Source: Macrosoma leucophasiata
Taxonomy: Eukaryota; Arthropoda; Insecta; Lepidoptera; Hedylidae
NCBI GenBank assembly: GCA_036365455.1
Contig: JAWQUS010000030.1
Location: forward strand, 17,752,001 to 17,816,000
Length of the DNA stretch: 64,000 nucleotides
Direction: 5' to 3'
The notes beneath the pieces are model-generated. The model was given only the letters and a program-made list of their open reading frames with translations, was not told the DNA's origin and did not search any database. The translations under genes were made by a program, and so were the position numbers. Positions 57,301 through 63,611 of this stretch are shown here, in pieces; positions within the stretch are counted from its first letter, which is position 1, and every line of letters starts with the position of its first letter.

Positions 57301-60300
57301 CCTTATAAAGATATATAAAAACATCCGGTTCCGTTTTTAAATTGATTTGACAGATATTTACGTAGACGGTTCCACGTCTTTCTTACGCGAAAATGTAGTA
57401 GGTATATTGACTTCTGGAAACTGGAACCGTGCTACCAAAGAGTGTCCTGTCTAGTGCTTTAATAGGTCAATGATGCAAACTGAGAAGAACCAATGTTAAT
57501 AATATGATGGAGTCATGGTAGTATCGAGGTACTGGCCGCTTGACCACTCGTATACATGATGTAATAAAAGCTATATTTGACAGATTTTGGATAAGCACCG
57601 TTTCCTGATTGGACATTTCGAAAAAATGCAATATTTTGCAAAAAAAAAATTAAATTGATTTTATTATTCTATATTTCAAGCGACATTTTTTTCGTAAGTT
57701 ATTAATTTTGTTAATCTTTTGCAGTTTTTAAAATTAATGATTTTTTTCCGAGTAACTCCTACATTAATACAAAAAAAGTTGATGACCGCTGATCAAGCCC
57801 GACCACGACATTGATTTTAAACAAATGCAAATTAATATAATACAAAGAATGATATTTTAATGTTTATTTTTGTATACCAATCAAGGTGCTGAATTAATGT
57901 TTATAATTCTGCTGCTAATGGCCAAAGTATCTGAGCCTCAAGGCGACAGCCTCTTGTGGATTAGAATTGGATGTGGATCATAAAAAATAAGCCTTGATTT
58001 TAATTTATTACGCTCTTTAAGCTAGGAACACTTGTTTTTAGGGTTCCTTAACTCTAGAAGAAAAGGGGACACGATTGTAGATTGTAGATTGACAATCTGT
58101 CTATCTGTCTGTCTTATTAAGCTATCTTTTGGACGCGTGGAAGTATCCATACCCATAGGTACCTTTCGGGTTACAATGAACAGAAAATATAAAACTAAAA
58201 TTTTATGTTAAATATGGGTTGCCCAAAAATGGCTCATAGTGAACCAGCTGTGGAATTTTGGACCTTGAGAATCTTTAGTAGACATAGTGCAACACGGGCC
58301 ACCGGCCGCGGCGGACCGGAGGGGAGTAGCCAGTGTTTATTACCGATGCAAAACAGCCTGTAATTTTTTGCAGGGGGGAATACGTATGATACACACACAC
58401 TACAAAAATCATCTATTACTACGTAACTTACACCTTGACTATAACAAAATACATACTTAAGCAATTTCACGCACACTTTTAAACATCTGGGCGACAGGCG
58501 TAGGAACACTTGTACTTTGACAGAGGGTAAAGCCTGCCATATGACTACTCCCCTCCGGTCTGCCGCGGCCGGTGGCCCGTATTGCTCTATGGTAGTAGAC
58601 CATATGCCGGTATTAGATTTTTTTATGTTCACATGGATGTTAGAGATAACTGCAGCCTATAGACATCTACACAAAAACCAGAGGTCAAATGCAGATGCGT
58701 TGCCACCGCTGAGACCTTAGTTGTTGTCTCAGTGACAGGTAGTTATTATGGGTCCATACTCAAAATGTAATCAAAGTACGGAAATTACGATTCTTTGTAG
58801 CTACAATACTAAAATGTCGATGGAAATTACCCAAAATACGAAATTAATTTGCCCAATTATTACAGTTTATCTTTTCTTTAGCACAATGTTTAGTGAACCC
58901 ACGATGTGCGAGTTCGACACGCACGTGGTGAGATTTTAAACTCGAAACGATTATTTATTGGCGAGTAATCTAGGATCCATTAATATTAAGCTTCCATTTT
59001 CTATCTATATCTTTACCACGGAATAGATAAATAAATATGGTAATGTGGGTGTGGCAAGCGTACGGCAACTATGCGTGAACACACACAGTTCGGCAGATCC
59101 TTTCGTTCGCCGCTCGTAGTGTCGTGTAGACTGCTTCGAACGACACATCTCTTGGTAAAATACCATGTAGTGCCAATTTTAACATGTAATATGAAATGTC
59201 AGACCTCAAGTATAAAGCGAGGAGGTATATCTTTTCATCGGTAAGTCACAAATAACATTTATTGTTATAAACTTGTAAAAAAACATAAAAATATACAAAG
59301 GAATATGAATATTCGAGCTTAAACTGCATTATTTAAACGTTACTGCTAGCGAATACATTGCTCGTTAAGCGCTCGCTCAATTAACGCTATTACTGTCTCC
59401 GCTTACAATGTCCAGCATGTAATGCGTCCGCTACACTTCGACTAGTTTATTGGTGAGTATATTGTTGTGTGCGTGCGAGTGTTTATTGCCTACGGGCGTT
59501 ACATCTTAGTATGCAAACTTACGCAAACGAATAGGTGCCTGAGGATTAATGTGTGGGTGATTGTCGAGATGGTGTTTCATTTGTGTAAGAAATTGCATGA
59601 TGGGAGAAAAGCGGCGACACTGGTTCTAATACGAAATTGAAGCAAAGGCCTTTCCATCCTTATTTATCTATTCCGTGATCTTTACCATTCTCAACTGATT
59701 TGACGCCATGACAGTTAACGGTCGCAATTTTCGCCCCAGTCGCAGATTTTCGCACGATTCTCATCACAGTATCGTCTTACTATACCTACTTTTTCAATAA
59801 AAAACGGCATTTATTTTCTACATAGCCTTCTACTACTCGGAAAGATGTTGAGTCTATTTCAACGTGATAGATTTCCTTTTTAAGTTTGTTATAAAATATG
59901 TACCAACTATCTAACTAACTGCCTCAGTAGCCTAGTAGTAGCAGGCCACTGCTACTGCGCTGGAGTCCTGTGTTCGATTCCCGGGTCGGGGGATATTAGA
60001 GATAACGGTGTAAAAGCCTTTATCGCTGGTTCTATTGCGATTTTTCCAATTTCTGGAGGTTTCCCAGTACCTCGAAGTTTGGTAATGTGCCCGGAGATGT
60101 CAATAGGCTCGCCACCTGTTACATGGGCCAAAACGTAACCGGCGAATCGTGGGTGTTTGCATGTATGTTTGGAATGCATGCACTTACCTCCTTCCCCTTC
60201 GAGGATTACAGGCGCGAAGTTACGTTTTTTTTTACCTATTATCATTTGATTTTTTTCATATATTATTATATCAAAATACCACCGTTCAACTGGCAGAGGA

Positions 60301-61534
60301 TGGGGGAGGCATGTGAATCTATGAAACAAAAAAATGCACTTCTGATCTTTTCACAAACGGATCCTTCTATCGTAATATGGTCTTCTAAACCCGGCAATAG
60401 TATTTGAAGGCCAATCCAAGGATAATAATTTATCGTTGAATAGGCCTTAGAACTAGGACTTAAGTGCGGGTAGGTTAGAAACCTTGATTGCACGACCTTC
60501 TCCAAATCCAAATTACGGTTTTCGAGTACTCAGAGTTTCCGAGCAACGCTACGGTTGAACGGACAGACATGGCGAAACTATAAGCCTGGATTACACCATG
60601 ATATTTGCTAAAGTGAAAGTTATTAAAACATTTCACATCCTTCTCTTTAACAGATTTCTTTAAGTTAGAGAAGGATGTGAAATGTTACAATAACTTTAAC
60701 AACGTCAGTCAACTTCAGCGTCAGTTCGATTGATGTTATCGACCTGACATGAAGCTGATCTGGGCTCCCATTTGGACCAGCCGTAAGACTTAATCTCTAT
60801 TTTGTTAACTTTTATGGTGTTTTTTTTTCTCCCTGTCCAAAAAATAATAATAATAATAAAAAAAAAACAAATATCGTGGTGCAACCCAGGTTAAGTGTTC
60901 CATGTAGGATACAGAATCCCAAAAAACCTTCGTCTTGAGACACTTGAGGTCAATTGGACGAGAAGATGTATGTATGTATCTTCACGCCAGGTCCCTAACG
61001 GGGTAGGCAGAGAGTGTAGAGCGCCAGATATCCCGATCCTGACATACCTCTCGTGCCTCGTCTACCTTCATCATTCTCTTCATACATCCACGCCGATTCC
61101 TAATACTTTTGACCCCACCATCAGACAGAACTTGACCTATTTGGTCATGGGTAGGTCAGTCTTGCTCTTCCTGGGCCTCCGCAACCATCCACATTCGCCT
61201 TGTTTATTTGTTTAGTCATTCGCTCATTCGACATTTTTTCTGTATGCCCGAACCATCGGAGCATGCCTTTTTTCATTTTTACACCGATACTATCATTCAC
61301 AAAAAGATGTAATTTGCAGAATGCTTCCAAGTCGAGTTGGACCTACTTAACCAGATTGTTTGTGCATTCTCAAGATAAAATATGAGGTCAAAATACTCAC
61401 TCCTTTGGTGTTGGAGTCTTGTGGCAGCGCCTTCATAAGGTAATTGCGTTCCGTGTCGGATATGCGCGGGTGCTGCGCGGGCGTGTCGTACACCACCGCG
61501 AACCACGCCACCGACCACATGAGCCCCATTATAC
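30129..61534 (-). CDS. SLC17-family MFS transporter (phosphate cotransporter-like), 3' six exons
   Basis: Multi-pass anion transporter of the SLC17 branch of the major facilitator superfamily. The insect members are annotated as putative inorganic phosphate cotransporters; the substrate cannot be read from sequence. Exons, in minus-strand order: 61401-61534, 55765-55914, 35363-35510, 31909-32049, 30802-30887, 30129-30302. These total 833 nt in one frame with canonical splice sites, giving about 277 C-terminal residues of a protein usually near 490. Landmarks are VVYDTPAQHPRIS in the central loop, VPWRSLLTSPPVWAI, LPTYLESILHYSIKHNGLLS (TM7 and loop), YLGNGLDIAPNFSGTIFGMA, EQWQIVFYILAG and FGSGDLQPWN before a polar tail ending EEKV. 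The N-terminal half, TM1 to about TM6, lies upstream, beyond 64000. The gene converges on ZUP1; its introns are almost entirely repeats, including one of about 20 kb. Confidence 0.93.
30446..30672 (+). mobile_element. Repeat A copy, 5' truncated
   Basis: ATGACTGCTGCCTATAGACA to GAGCTCTACCACCAGTAAAA, in the last SLC17 intron. Confidence 0.88.
30802..30887 (-). CDS. SLC17-like exon, TM11 region
   Basis: 86 nt with a TTTTTAG acceptor and a CAG/GTGAGT donor. It encodes TIFGMANTLSSFGGWLSTFM and VGELTEHQ, the GxxNTxxxxxGxLxPxxVG helix of SLC17 in diverged form. Confidence 0.92.
30944..31028. mobile_element. About 85-bp foldback MITE, TTAA-flanked
   Basis: TTAACCATTTCCCGGACAGT at the left and TTTACTGTCCGTCAAAGAG then TTAA at the right; core AACGTCTGTAGACGTT is a perfect palindrome. 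A second copy, inverted, is at 53918-53996. TTAA at both ends suggests a piggyBac-type target, unproven. Confidence 0.7.
31029..31908. other. SLC17 intron, nothing recognised
   Basis: Mixed AT-rich sequence with no second copy in the window and no supported exon. Confidence 0.5.
31909..32049 (-). CDS. SLC17-like exon, TM9-TM10 region
   Basis: 141 nt with a CTCTGCAG acceptor and a GGTCAGT donor. It encodes ILMLAQAWLGHDRIWSIAFF, TMALTINGAVTAGYLGNGLD and IAPNFS. (N/Y)xxDIAPNFSG is the conserved segment before TM11 of SLC17 proteins. Confidence 0.92.
32110..32455 (-). mobile_element. 5S rRNA-derived SINE
   Basis: ATAATGGCAACCCTTGATAC to CGCTTCCGATCTACACCAGC, containing GCGGTCACCCATCACAAACC and CGCGCCCATATCGCTTAACC, the reverse complement of the 5S-like head at 3196-3557. 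It begins about 60 bp outside an SLC17 exon. Confidence 0.78.
32698..33201. mobile_element. Foldback MITE C interrupted by SINE B2
   Basis: The left arm is 32698-32841 (GGTGAGATTCACAGAGCG, CAAAGTATGCTTAGAACTGT, GTACTTTGCTGAAAGTAAAC). A diverged right end is at 33169-33201 (GTAAACTCGTACTGCCGTCT, CTCACCC). GTAAACT on both sides of the SINE looks like its target duplication. Confidence 0.8.
32842..33152 (+). mobile_element. SINE B2 nested in MITE C
   Basis: CTGCCTCGGTAGCCTAGTGG, B box GGGTTCGATTCCCGGG, tail GGGGATTACAGGCGTGAAGT then a T run. Confidence 0.9.
33275..33418 (+). mobile_element. 5S-derived SINE, 3' part
   Basis: CTACGGGTTGGCCACTAACC to CAGCAGTGGGACGTATAATG then GGTTGCCATTATT. Confidence 0.75.
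33930..34262 (-). mobile_element. Repeat F copy
   Basis: ACTAGATGTGAGCGCAAACT to AAACAGACACTCTCTCATTT. Same module order as 4727-5045, reversed. Confidence 0.65.
34846..34876 (+). mobile_element. Helitron-like 3' terminus
   Basis: GGCAGAACAGCGTTTGGCGG then GTCAGCTAGT. The GC-rich stretch followed by CTAGT matches the 55470-55665 element end and the CTRR rule for Helitrons. The body upstream is not defined. Confidence 0.5.
34917..35213. mobile_element. Foldback MITE C interrupted by hAT MITE
   Basis: Left arm ATTACGACTTTACTTTCAGC to TTATAGTTCTAAGC; right arm TTCTAAGCGAACATTGCTCA to GTCGTAGTGCGGTCTG. The duplicated TTCTAAGC is the hAT target site. Confidence 0.88.
34986..35166. mobile_element. 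hAT-type MITE with 8-bp target duplication
   Basis: 181 bp with inverted ends CAGAGGTTCCCAAACT and CTTTGGGAATCACTG, flanked by TTCTAAGC on both sides (34978-34985 and 35167-35174). CAGNG termini and an 8-bp duplication define hAT elements. No ORF; non-autonomous. Confidence 0.92.
35276..35348 (+). mobile_element. Repeat A 3' fragment abutting SLC17 exon
   Basis: AAATAGGTTAGGTAATGCGG to GAATTCTACCACCAGTAAG. It ends about 12 bp from the donor GT of exon 35363-35510. Confidence 0.8.
35363..35510 (-). CDS. SLC17-like exon, TM8 region
   Basis: 148 nt with a TTCCAG acceptor and a CCAG/GTATTA donor. It encodes NGLLSSLPYLGKYLCALASS, VLADSLRRSGRLSTTAARKL and FTGFAVGLP. NGLLS(A/S)LPYL and the RLSTTAARKLF loop are typical of the family. 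A truncated repeat-A copy ends about 12 bp beyond the donor. Confidence 0.93.
35511..35820. other. SLC17 intron, nothing recognised
   Basis: AT-rich with AAATTAAATTAAAATATT-type low complexity. Confidence 0.5.
35822..36600 (+). mobile_element. GC-rich unclassified repeat
   Basis: GAGCAGCTTGTGGCGAGCTG to TCCGGGGTTCAAATTGGATC. Its two ends are joined in short form at 56135-56240 (GCAGCTTGTGGCGAGCTGTT, GTGTTGGATTCCCCATATCG), so it is a dispersed element with an internally deleted relative. It contains a 15-bp hairpin (TTGCAGAAATTTAGA / TCTAAATTTCTGCAA) at 36018-36060. No reliable protein match. Confidence 0.65.
36841..37078 (-). mobile_element. Repeat A copy, rearranged 3' end
   Basis: TTTTTACTGGTAGTAGGTGT, then an inverted CTACCACCAGTAAGTGACGG, then the normal body to GCACCCTTGTTTGCCACTTT. 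The first 30 bp form an inverted duplication of the terminus. Confidence 0.75.
37140..37215 (+). mobile_element. RTE-type 3' end
   Basis: GCCCAAGCGTTGTGAGCGCC, then CCAACAGTGGACGTCTTTCG and GCTGCAGTGATGATTATT: usual LINE tail. Confidence 0.6.
37731..37815. mobile_element. Chimeric repeat A fragment
   Basis: The minus-oriented end TTTTTACTGGTGGTAGAACT is fused to plus-oriented CATTTAGCGGCAAG and GGTGGTGCCTACG. Confidence 0.65.
37920..37985 (-). mobile_element. RTE-type 3' end
   Basis: ATCATCATCATCATCGAAAG, GGAAAGACGTCCACAGCTG: reverse complement of the ATGATG-tailed LINE end. Confidence 0.6.
38400..39865 (+). mobile_element. 5'-truncated non-LTR retrotransposon (Jockey/CR1-like)
   Basis: Translation gives NTMFLGIRLDKHCNWKS, then after a frameshift EYVCDKLDRFVFAIKTLRLT, SSEAALSAYHGYVSSVLAYG and LLLWGNSVDIHRAFIVLKEM, and later NKLPDAFKSLPLNVFKRKIK, NWLLEHCFYD. 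This is the C-terminal part of a LINE reverse transcriptase ORF, ending in TGA near 39117. The 3' UTR continues, interrupted at 39134-39316 and 39391-39661, to GCAATAAAGACATTTTATTT. Multiple frameshifts; inactive. Confidence 0.85.
39391..39661 (+). mobile_element. Repeat A, best-preserved copy (family description)
   Basis: About 275 bp with a constant order: AAACAAGCATGCAGTTCACA, TTAAGTGATGACTGCAGCCT, ATAGACACCCACACAAGACC, GCAGATGCGTTACCACTCCT, GAGGCCTAAGGTGTTATGCC, GGAAATTACAGGGCC, TTAGCGGCAAGTATATTAGG, TAATGCGGTGGTGCCTACGC, GAGCTCTACCACCAGTAAAA. At least 20 copies or pieces lie in the window, on both strands. No ORF, no clear TIRs and no tRNA-like head were seen, so it is probably a SINE-like or non-autonomous element of unknown class. 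Confidence 0.85.
40409..41052. other. End of nest and intron, nothing further recognised
   Basis: Apart from the AAAGGGAC runs that belong to the hAT-like element, no repeat or exon was identified. Confidence 0.5.
41053..41158 (-). mobile_element. Repeat A fragment, 5' part
   Basis: GTACGGCCCTGTAATGATCT to GCATGCTTGTTTGCCACTTC, with an internal deletion. Confidence 0.78.
42000..42130 (+). mobile_element. RTE-type LINE fragment
   Basis: CCACTAGTGGTAGAATTTAC, CAGTCCGTCAAGCGAGCAAT, GGCAGTCAAACCTCCTATGG. Matches 63612-63780 and the short piece at 36780-36830. Confidence 0.6.
42146..42557 (+). mobile_element. Repeat A interrupted by hAT MITE
   Basis: GATGTTAAGAGATGACTGCA to CATCTAACC, then the 185-bp hAT MITE, then CCTGAACACGATAGTGCTGA to GTGCAGGAGTTCGAG. 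Joining the flanks at ATCTAACC restores the repeat-A order. Confidence 0.85.
42280..42464. mobile_element. hAT-type MITE with 8-bp target duplication
   Basis: 185 bp, same family as 34986-35166. Ends CAGAGGTTCCCAAACT and CTTTGGGAATCACTG; target ATCTAACC duplicated at 42272-42279 and 42465-42472. Confidence 0.93.
42820..42922 (+). mobile_element. Repeat A fragment, 5' part
   Basis: GAAGTGGCAAACAAGCGTGC to GATGCGTTGCCACTT. A GC-rich segment of unknown origin (about 42945-43090) follows. Confidence 0.75.
43160..43266 (-). mobile_element. SINE B1, head portion
   Basis: ACAAATATCTGTAGGCCTTA, GGTACGGGGATCGAACCCGT and CCAACTGGCTCGTCG: reverse complement of the B1 tRNA-like head. Confidence 0.8.
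43322..43592 (+). mobile_element. Repeat A copy, near full length
   Basis: TGGAAGTGGCAAACAAGCAT to GGAGCTCTACCAGCAGTAT. Confidence 0.88.
43593..44257. other. SLC17 intron, unassigned
   Basis: The GGCGGAGACCAGGAGACTCA block followed by AAATAAATAAATTCTTATCT may be a LINE tail. No second copy was seen. Confidence 0.45.
44258..44588 (-). mobile_element. Repeat F copy
   Basis: TACTAGCTGTGCCCGCGACC to AAACAGACACTCCAATTTTA then TTTATTTGTA, reversed relative to 4727-5045. Confidence 0.7.
44678..44701 (+). repeat. Short interstitial (CCTAA)n
   Basis: CTAACCTAACCTAACCTAAC then CTAC: about 4.6 copies of the insect telomeric pentamer TTAGG (reverse strand). Far too short to be a telomere. Confidence 0.9.
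44702..46227. other. SLC17 intron, nothing recognised
   Basis: A stretch at about 44810-45010 is richer in CpG (CCGGCGCAGGCGCATTACC, CACCGCGGCGCACGCGCATA), but no exon or promoter element can be named. Confidence 0.4.
46228..46337 (-). mobile_element. Repeat A fragment, 3' part
   Basis: CTTTTACTGGTGGTAGAGCT to AGTACTATCGTGTTCCGGTC. Confidence 0.82.
46338..47450. other. SLC17 intron, little recognised
   Basis: One short repeat A end (about 47104-47162, AACTGGTGGTAGATTATG). No other element or exon seen. Confidence 0.45.
47451..47602. mobile_element. Foldback MITE D
   Basis: AGCCTGGGTTGCACCAAGTT to ATCTTGGTGCAACCCAGCAT, with core AACTTTAACAGATTTCTTTA. Confidence 0.88.
47768..48020 (+). mobile_element. 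Helitron-like element, 3' truncated
   Basis: Starts TCTATATACCTATATAAAAA, then TTCGTTAGTCTCGCTAAAAC, CGAGAACGGCTGGACGATTT, GAAATTGAAGGGAAATAGTA and CCCATACAAATAGCCCGTAT. The TC start fits Helitrons; the GTCAGCTAGT end is missing. Confidence 0.6.
48021..49767. other. SLC17 intron, nothing recognised
   Basis: AT-rich, no supported exon and no repeat shared with the rest of the window. Confidence 0.45.
49768..49822. mobile_element. Element E fragment
   Basis: GGCCGCGGCGGAGGGGAGTA and TATACAGGCTTTCCCCTCTG fuse the two subterminal parts of element E with the middle missing. Confidence 0.7.
50427..50606 (-). repeat. tRNA-like repeat, second copy, with hairpin
   Basis: On the minus strand the module reads GGACTTCGGTAGCTCAGTTG ... 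CCGCGAGTTCGAGTCTCGCC, as at 11561-11635, with the same AATAGATGGCGCTGCTGC 5' flank. A perfect 16-bp hairpin (CAGCGCCATCTATTGC / GCAATAGATGGCGCTG) lies at 50562-50606. Confidence 0.78.
50673..51003. mobile_element. TIR element with GGGGCCGTTCAA ends
   Basis: GAGGGGCCGTTCAATTTTTC at the left and AATACTTGAACGGCCCCTGA at the right. AT-rich centre between G-rich subterminal runs. No ORF. Confidence 0.82.
51004..53917. other. SLC17 intron, unique-looking AT-rich DNA
   Basis: Only a SINE B1 tail (about 51755-51815, GTGAGTGTAAGCGTATTTTA) and the hairpin at 53448-53498 were recognised. No exon. A repeat A remnant with an internal deletion lies at 53718-53793 (TACTGGTGGTTGAGTTCCAA to GGTTTGTTTGCCACC). 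Confidence 0.45.
53448..53498. repeat. Perfect 24-bp hairpin
   Basis: TTCTATAAAAAATACACATA-TCTT pairs without mismatch to AAGATATGTGTATTTTTTAT-AGAA across a 3-nt loop. Confidence 0.95.
53918..53996. mobile_element. About 85-bp foldback MITE, second copy
   Basis: CTTTCACGGACAGTAAACGT, CTACAGACGTTATAACAATA, ATACTGTCCGGGAAAGGGTA: inverted relative of 30944-31028. TTAA flanks are not kept. Confidence 0.75.
53997..55469. other. SLC17 intron, AT-rich, nothing recognised
   Basis: Contains a (CA)n microsatellite (about 54728-54743) and A/T-rich low-complexity DNA. No exon. Confidence 0.5.
55470..55665 (+). mobile_element. Helitron-like element, 3' end intact
   Basis: ATGAAGAAATTGAAGGGAAA, TTTTCCCATACAAATAGCCC, TTCATTCTGAGGCAATACGA, ending TTCGCCGGGTCAGCTAGT. 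The CTAGT end fits the Helitron CTRR rule. Same family as 47768-48020. It ends about 100 bp from an SLC17 exon. Confidence 0.62.
55765..55914 (-). CDS. SLC17-like exon, TM7 region
   Basis: 150 nt, phase 0 at both ends, with a TCGACAG acceptor and a GTGAGT donor. It encodes HMPVPWRSLLTSPPVWAIII, THGASVFGYFTVVNQLPTYL and ESILHYSIKH. PW..(I/L)LTSPPVWAI is a strong SLC17 signature. Confidence 0.93.
56135..56240 (+). mobile_element. Short relative of the 35822-36600 repeat
   Basis: GGAGCAGCTTGTGGCGAGCT, GTTGGTGAGTAGCGACACCA, then GTGTTGGATTCCCCATATCG: ends joined, centre deleted. Confidence 0.65.
56448..56941. mobile_element. TIR element containing a 27-bp perfect hairpin
   Basis: 13-bp inverted ends TAAGGCGGCCAAC and GTTGGCCGCCTTA. 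The interior has several TCCCGC boxes and, at 56855-56915, two 27-nt arms (GCATTCACCATACCCTATCT ...) pairing perfectly around a 7-nt loop. No ORF. Confidence 0.78.
56942..58287. other. SLC17 intron, little recognised
   Basis: 58035-58160 carries a GTTTTTAGGGTTCCTTAACT and (TCTG)n piece of the GGGTTCCGTAG repeat. The rest is unassigned AT-rich DNA. Confidence 0.45.
58288..58593. mobile_element. TIR element E
   Basis: AGTGCAACACGGGCCACCGG to GGTGGCCCGTATTGCTCTAT. Confidence 0.87.
58625..58745 (+). mobile_element. Repeat A fragment, 5' part
   Basis: TGTTCACATGGATGTTAGAG to GCGTTGCCACCGCTGAGACC; directly follows element E. Confidence 0.72.
58746..59918. other. SLC17 intron, nothing recognised
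   Basis: No exon or shared repeat. One stretch (about 59085-59160, CCTTTCGTTCGCCGCTCGTA) is richer in CpG, without an assignable role. Confidence 0.45.
59919..60232 (+). mobile_element. tRNA-derived SINE B2
   Basis: CTGCCTCAGTAGCCTAGTAG, B box TGTTCGATTCCCGGGTC, tail GAGGATTACAGGCGCGAAGT then a T run. Confidence 0.9.
60583..60897. mobile_element. Foldback MITE D split by a retroelement tail
   Basis: The left part 60583-60700 carries the core TTTCACATCCTTCTCTTTAA / AGAAGGATGTGAAATGTTAC. The right terminus is at 60868-60897 (ATCGTGGTGCAACCCAGGTT). The 165-bp insert ends AATAATAATAATAATAAAAA, like a 5'-truncated LINE. Confidence 0.8.
60983..61345 (-). mobile_element. LINE ORF C-terminal fragment
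   Basis: Minus translation has SIGVKMKKGMLRWFGHTEKM, SNERMTKQINKANVDGCGGP and GRARLTYPDQIG-type sequence: the LRWFGH..RM..ER..K tail of a lepidopteran non-LTR polymerase. It ends about 55 bp before the SLC17 exon donor at 61401. Confidence 0.82.
61401..61534 (-). CDS. SLC17-like exon, central loop
   Basis: 134 nt, acceptor side at 61535-61536, donor GTGAGT. It encodes IMGLMWSVAWFAVVYDTPAQ, then HPRISDTERNYLMKALPQDS. The YDTPAQHPRIS motif is typical of SLC17 after TM6. It enters with two nucleotides of a split codon from an exon outside the window. Confidence 0.92.
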
Positions 61535-61778
61535 CTGTTACATTGGAATTACATATTAGATAATAAAAAACAATCTATGTTCTCTCCAGCATGTCTTTCA
61601 TAAACTTCAAGCTCTAATGCCTGAAGTTTTTTTAATAAACCGTAGTACACCATTGAAAACTGTAGATTAATCAATACTGTGTCTTTTATGCTAGAAAATA
61701 ATTCATAATTCTTTATTTGCCTCCATGTACAATTAGTGAAACGTGTTAGGGGTATGGGTTTGTATGGTACAGGGTCCT

Positions 61779-61817
61779 GTTAGGGCATTGCAAATTCCTA
61801 ATTTGCAATGCCCTAAC
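61779..61817. repeat. Perfect 18-bp hairpin
   Basis: GTTAGGGCATTGCAAATT / AATTTGCAATGCCCTAAC with a 3-nt loop, just before a LINE fragment. Confidence 0.95.
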
Positions 61818-62015
61818 ACGCCAGGTCCCTAACGGTGTAGTCAGAGAGTGTAGAGCGCCAGATATCCCGGTCCTGACATACCTCTCGTGCCTCGTCTACC
61901 TTCATACATGCACGCCGATTCCTAAGACTTTTGACCCCACCATCAGACAGAACTCGACCTATTTGGTCATGGTAGGTCAGTCTTTGTCTTCATGGGCCTC
62001 TGCAACCATGATGAT
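61818..62015 (-). mobile_element. Second copy of the LINE ORF fragment
   Basis: CAGGTCCCTAACGGTGTAGT, GAGCGCCAGATATCCCGGTC, ATCAGACAGAACTCGACCTA repeat 60983-61190 with about a 10-bp deletion. Independent insertion or local duplication across exon 61401-61534. Confidence 0.82.
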
Positions 62016-62680
62016 ATTTATAAATATAACTGAATTCCGATATTTCCCTAATGGCATGGTATGTAAGGTATAGTACTTTTATACATTTATTTTTCCACAT
62101 TGCTGGTAAAGAAATACTGAAGACTAGAATATAAAAACTAGCTGTTTTGATCTCAATGGTGAGACCTGTCAGAAATTACGGACTTTAACACCTTAAAAGC
62201 GGCCAAGAGCGAGGTTTTCCTGGAGTAATTATAGACCCCCCTGGTCACGCAATGGTTAATTTCCGTATATTTTCTCGAATAACTTCAAAACTTTTTATAT
62301 AAAAAATATAAAAGAAATTTAAATCCTTACAATAAATTCTATTCTATACATGACTAAAGTTTTTTTTTAATGTCGCTTTAATTTAGAATTCACTTATTTT
62401 TTGTAAGATTTTCATGTTTGGGCCAATTTTGTACACACGCGTAACAAATTTTGACTCAACCGTTCCAATACTATATTACTTTTTAAAATCGGCTATGACA
62501 GACGGACAGACAGACACACGAGTGATCTTTATGGCTCTGTTTTTTCGTTTAAGGGTATCATATTTATCCATAAAAATAAAAATTATTGTTTGATTTTTGA
62601 GCTCACTACACCATGGGGTGCTTTATAGCTAGCTAGGGTTGTTTCAGCTAAAAATCTCGGACTCTGATACAAAAAACAGG
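62016..62680. other. SLC17 intron
   Basis: Contains a degraded GGGTTCCGTAG-family piece near 62490-62560 (GACAGACGGACAGACAGACA). No exon. Confidence 0.45.
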
Positions 62681-62684
62681 CAAC

Positions 62685-62760
62685 GGCTTCGGTAGCTTAT
62701 ATGAGCGGCTGAACTGATTATCCTGAGGTTGCAAGTTCGATTCCTGCCCGAAGTCATTTT
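62685..62760 (+). repeat. Degraded tRNA-like sequence
   Basis: GGCTTCGGTAGCTTATATGA ... GCAAGTTCGATTCCTGCCCG then AAGTC. A- and B-box-like blocks and pairing GGCTTCGG/CCGAAGTC are present, but the D and anticodon arms are poor. Related in form to the modules at 11561 and 50427. Confidence 0.6.
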
Positions 62761-63611
62761 CTTTAATTTCTAAATTCACTCGCATGTTATTCCGAATAAT
62801 AAAAATTTGATAAATAGTCACATATTATTTTCAAGGTCTGGTCATCCGTACTTTCTCTATAAATAAAAAGGTAAGAATCACCAAAATGTTATAAAAGCAG
62901 GTGTACTCATACTACTCATGAACAATAACCGAAATTAATATCAATTTAAAAACAAATACTGTTATTTTAAATAATACATCAAGAATTACAACCGCGACGA
63001 AATTTGGACAAAAGACGAGGGCATCTGTATCAATAACGAACGGATATAAGTAGGTTTGGTATGTCATTAAACGCACATACTCGTATTATGTGCATATTCA
63101 AAAAACCACATAATTGTTTTAATAAAAATAACCTCACTTCGAAACTTACATTACGTATTTTTCTCGTTTATTTTAAATTGCGCGCGCACACCGACAGATA
63201 AAAGCGACAGTCTGAAGTTAGTTGCTAAACAGATAAAAGCAACAGCCTGATGTTAGTTGCCTAACTTTTTTGTAGTTTTGTTTTAATTCTGGTACATTGG
63301 ATTGTTAAAAGAAGAATAACTTTTTTCGTCTTTTAGTATTTTGTTACTTGAACTAAATCCATACGAGGGATTTTGATTAATTTTGATTGGGCAACAAACC
63401 TTCACATTTATTTTATGAGTAGGATGTGATTGATCTTCGTATATTGAACTTTATTATTACGTGATATATATCTTTGTTCAAATTGAAAAAATTACAGACT
63501 GAATATTCTCAATGAATATTGACAATTGCGTAATACATTTGAACTTAATTGTTACAAAGCAAACGTAAACTAATACAGGTTTTGTTAAAAATTAATCAGA
63601 TTTTCGAGTCG
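62761..63611. other. SLC17 upstream intron, nothing recognised
   Basis: AT-rich. CAGATAAAAGCGACAGTCTG and CAGATAAAAGCAACAGCCTG (about 63196 and 63231) form a short imperfect direct repeat. No further SLC17 exon found. Confidence 0.5.
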
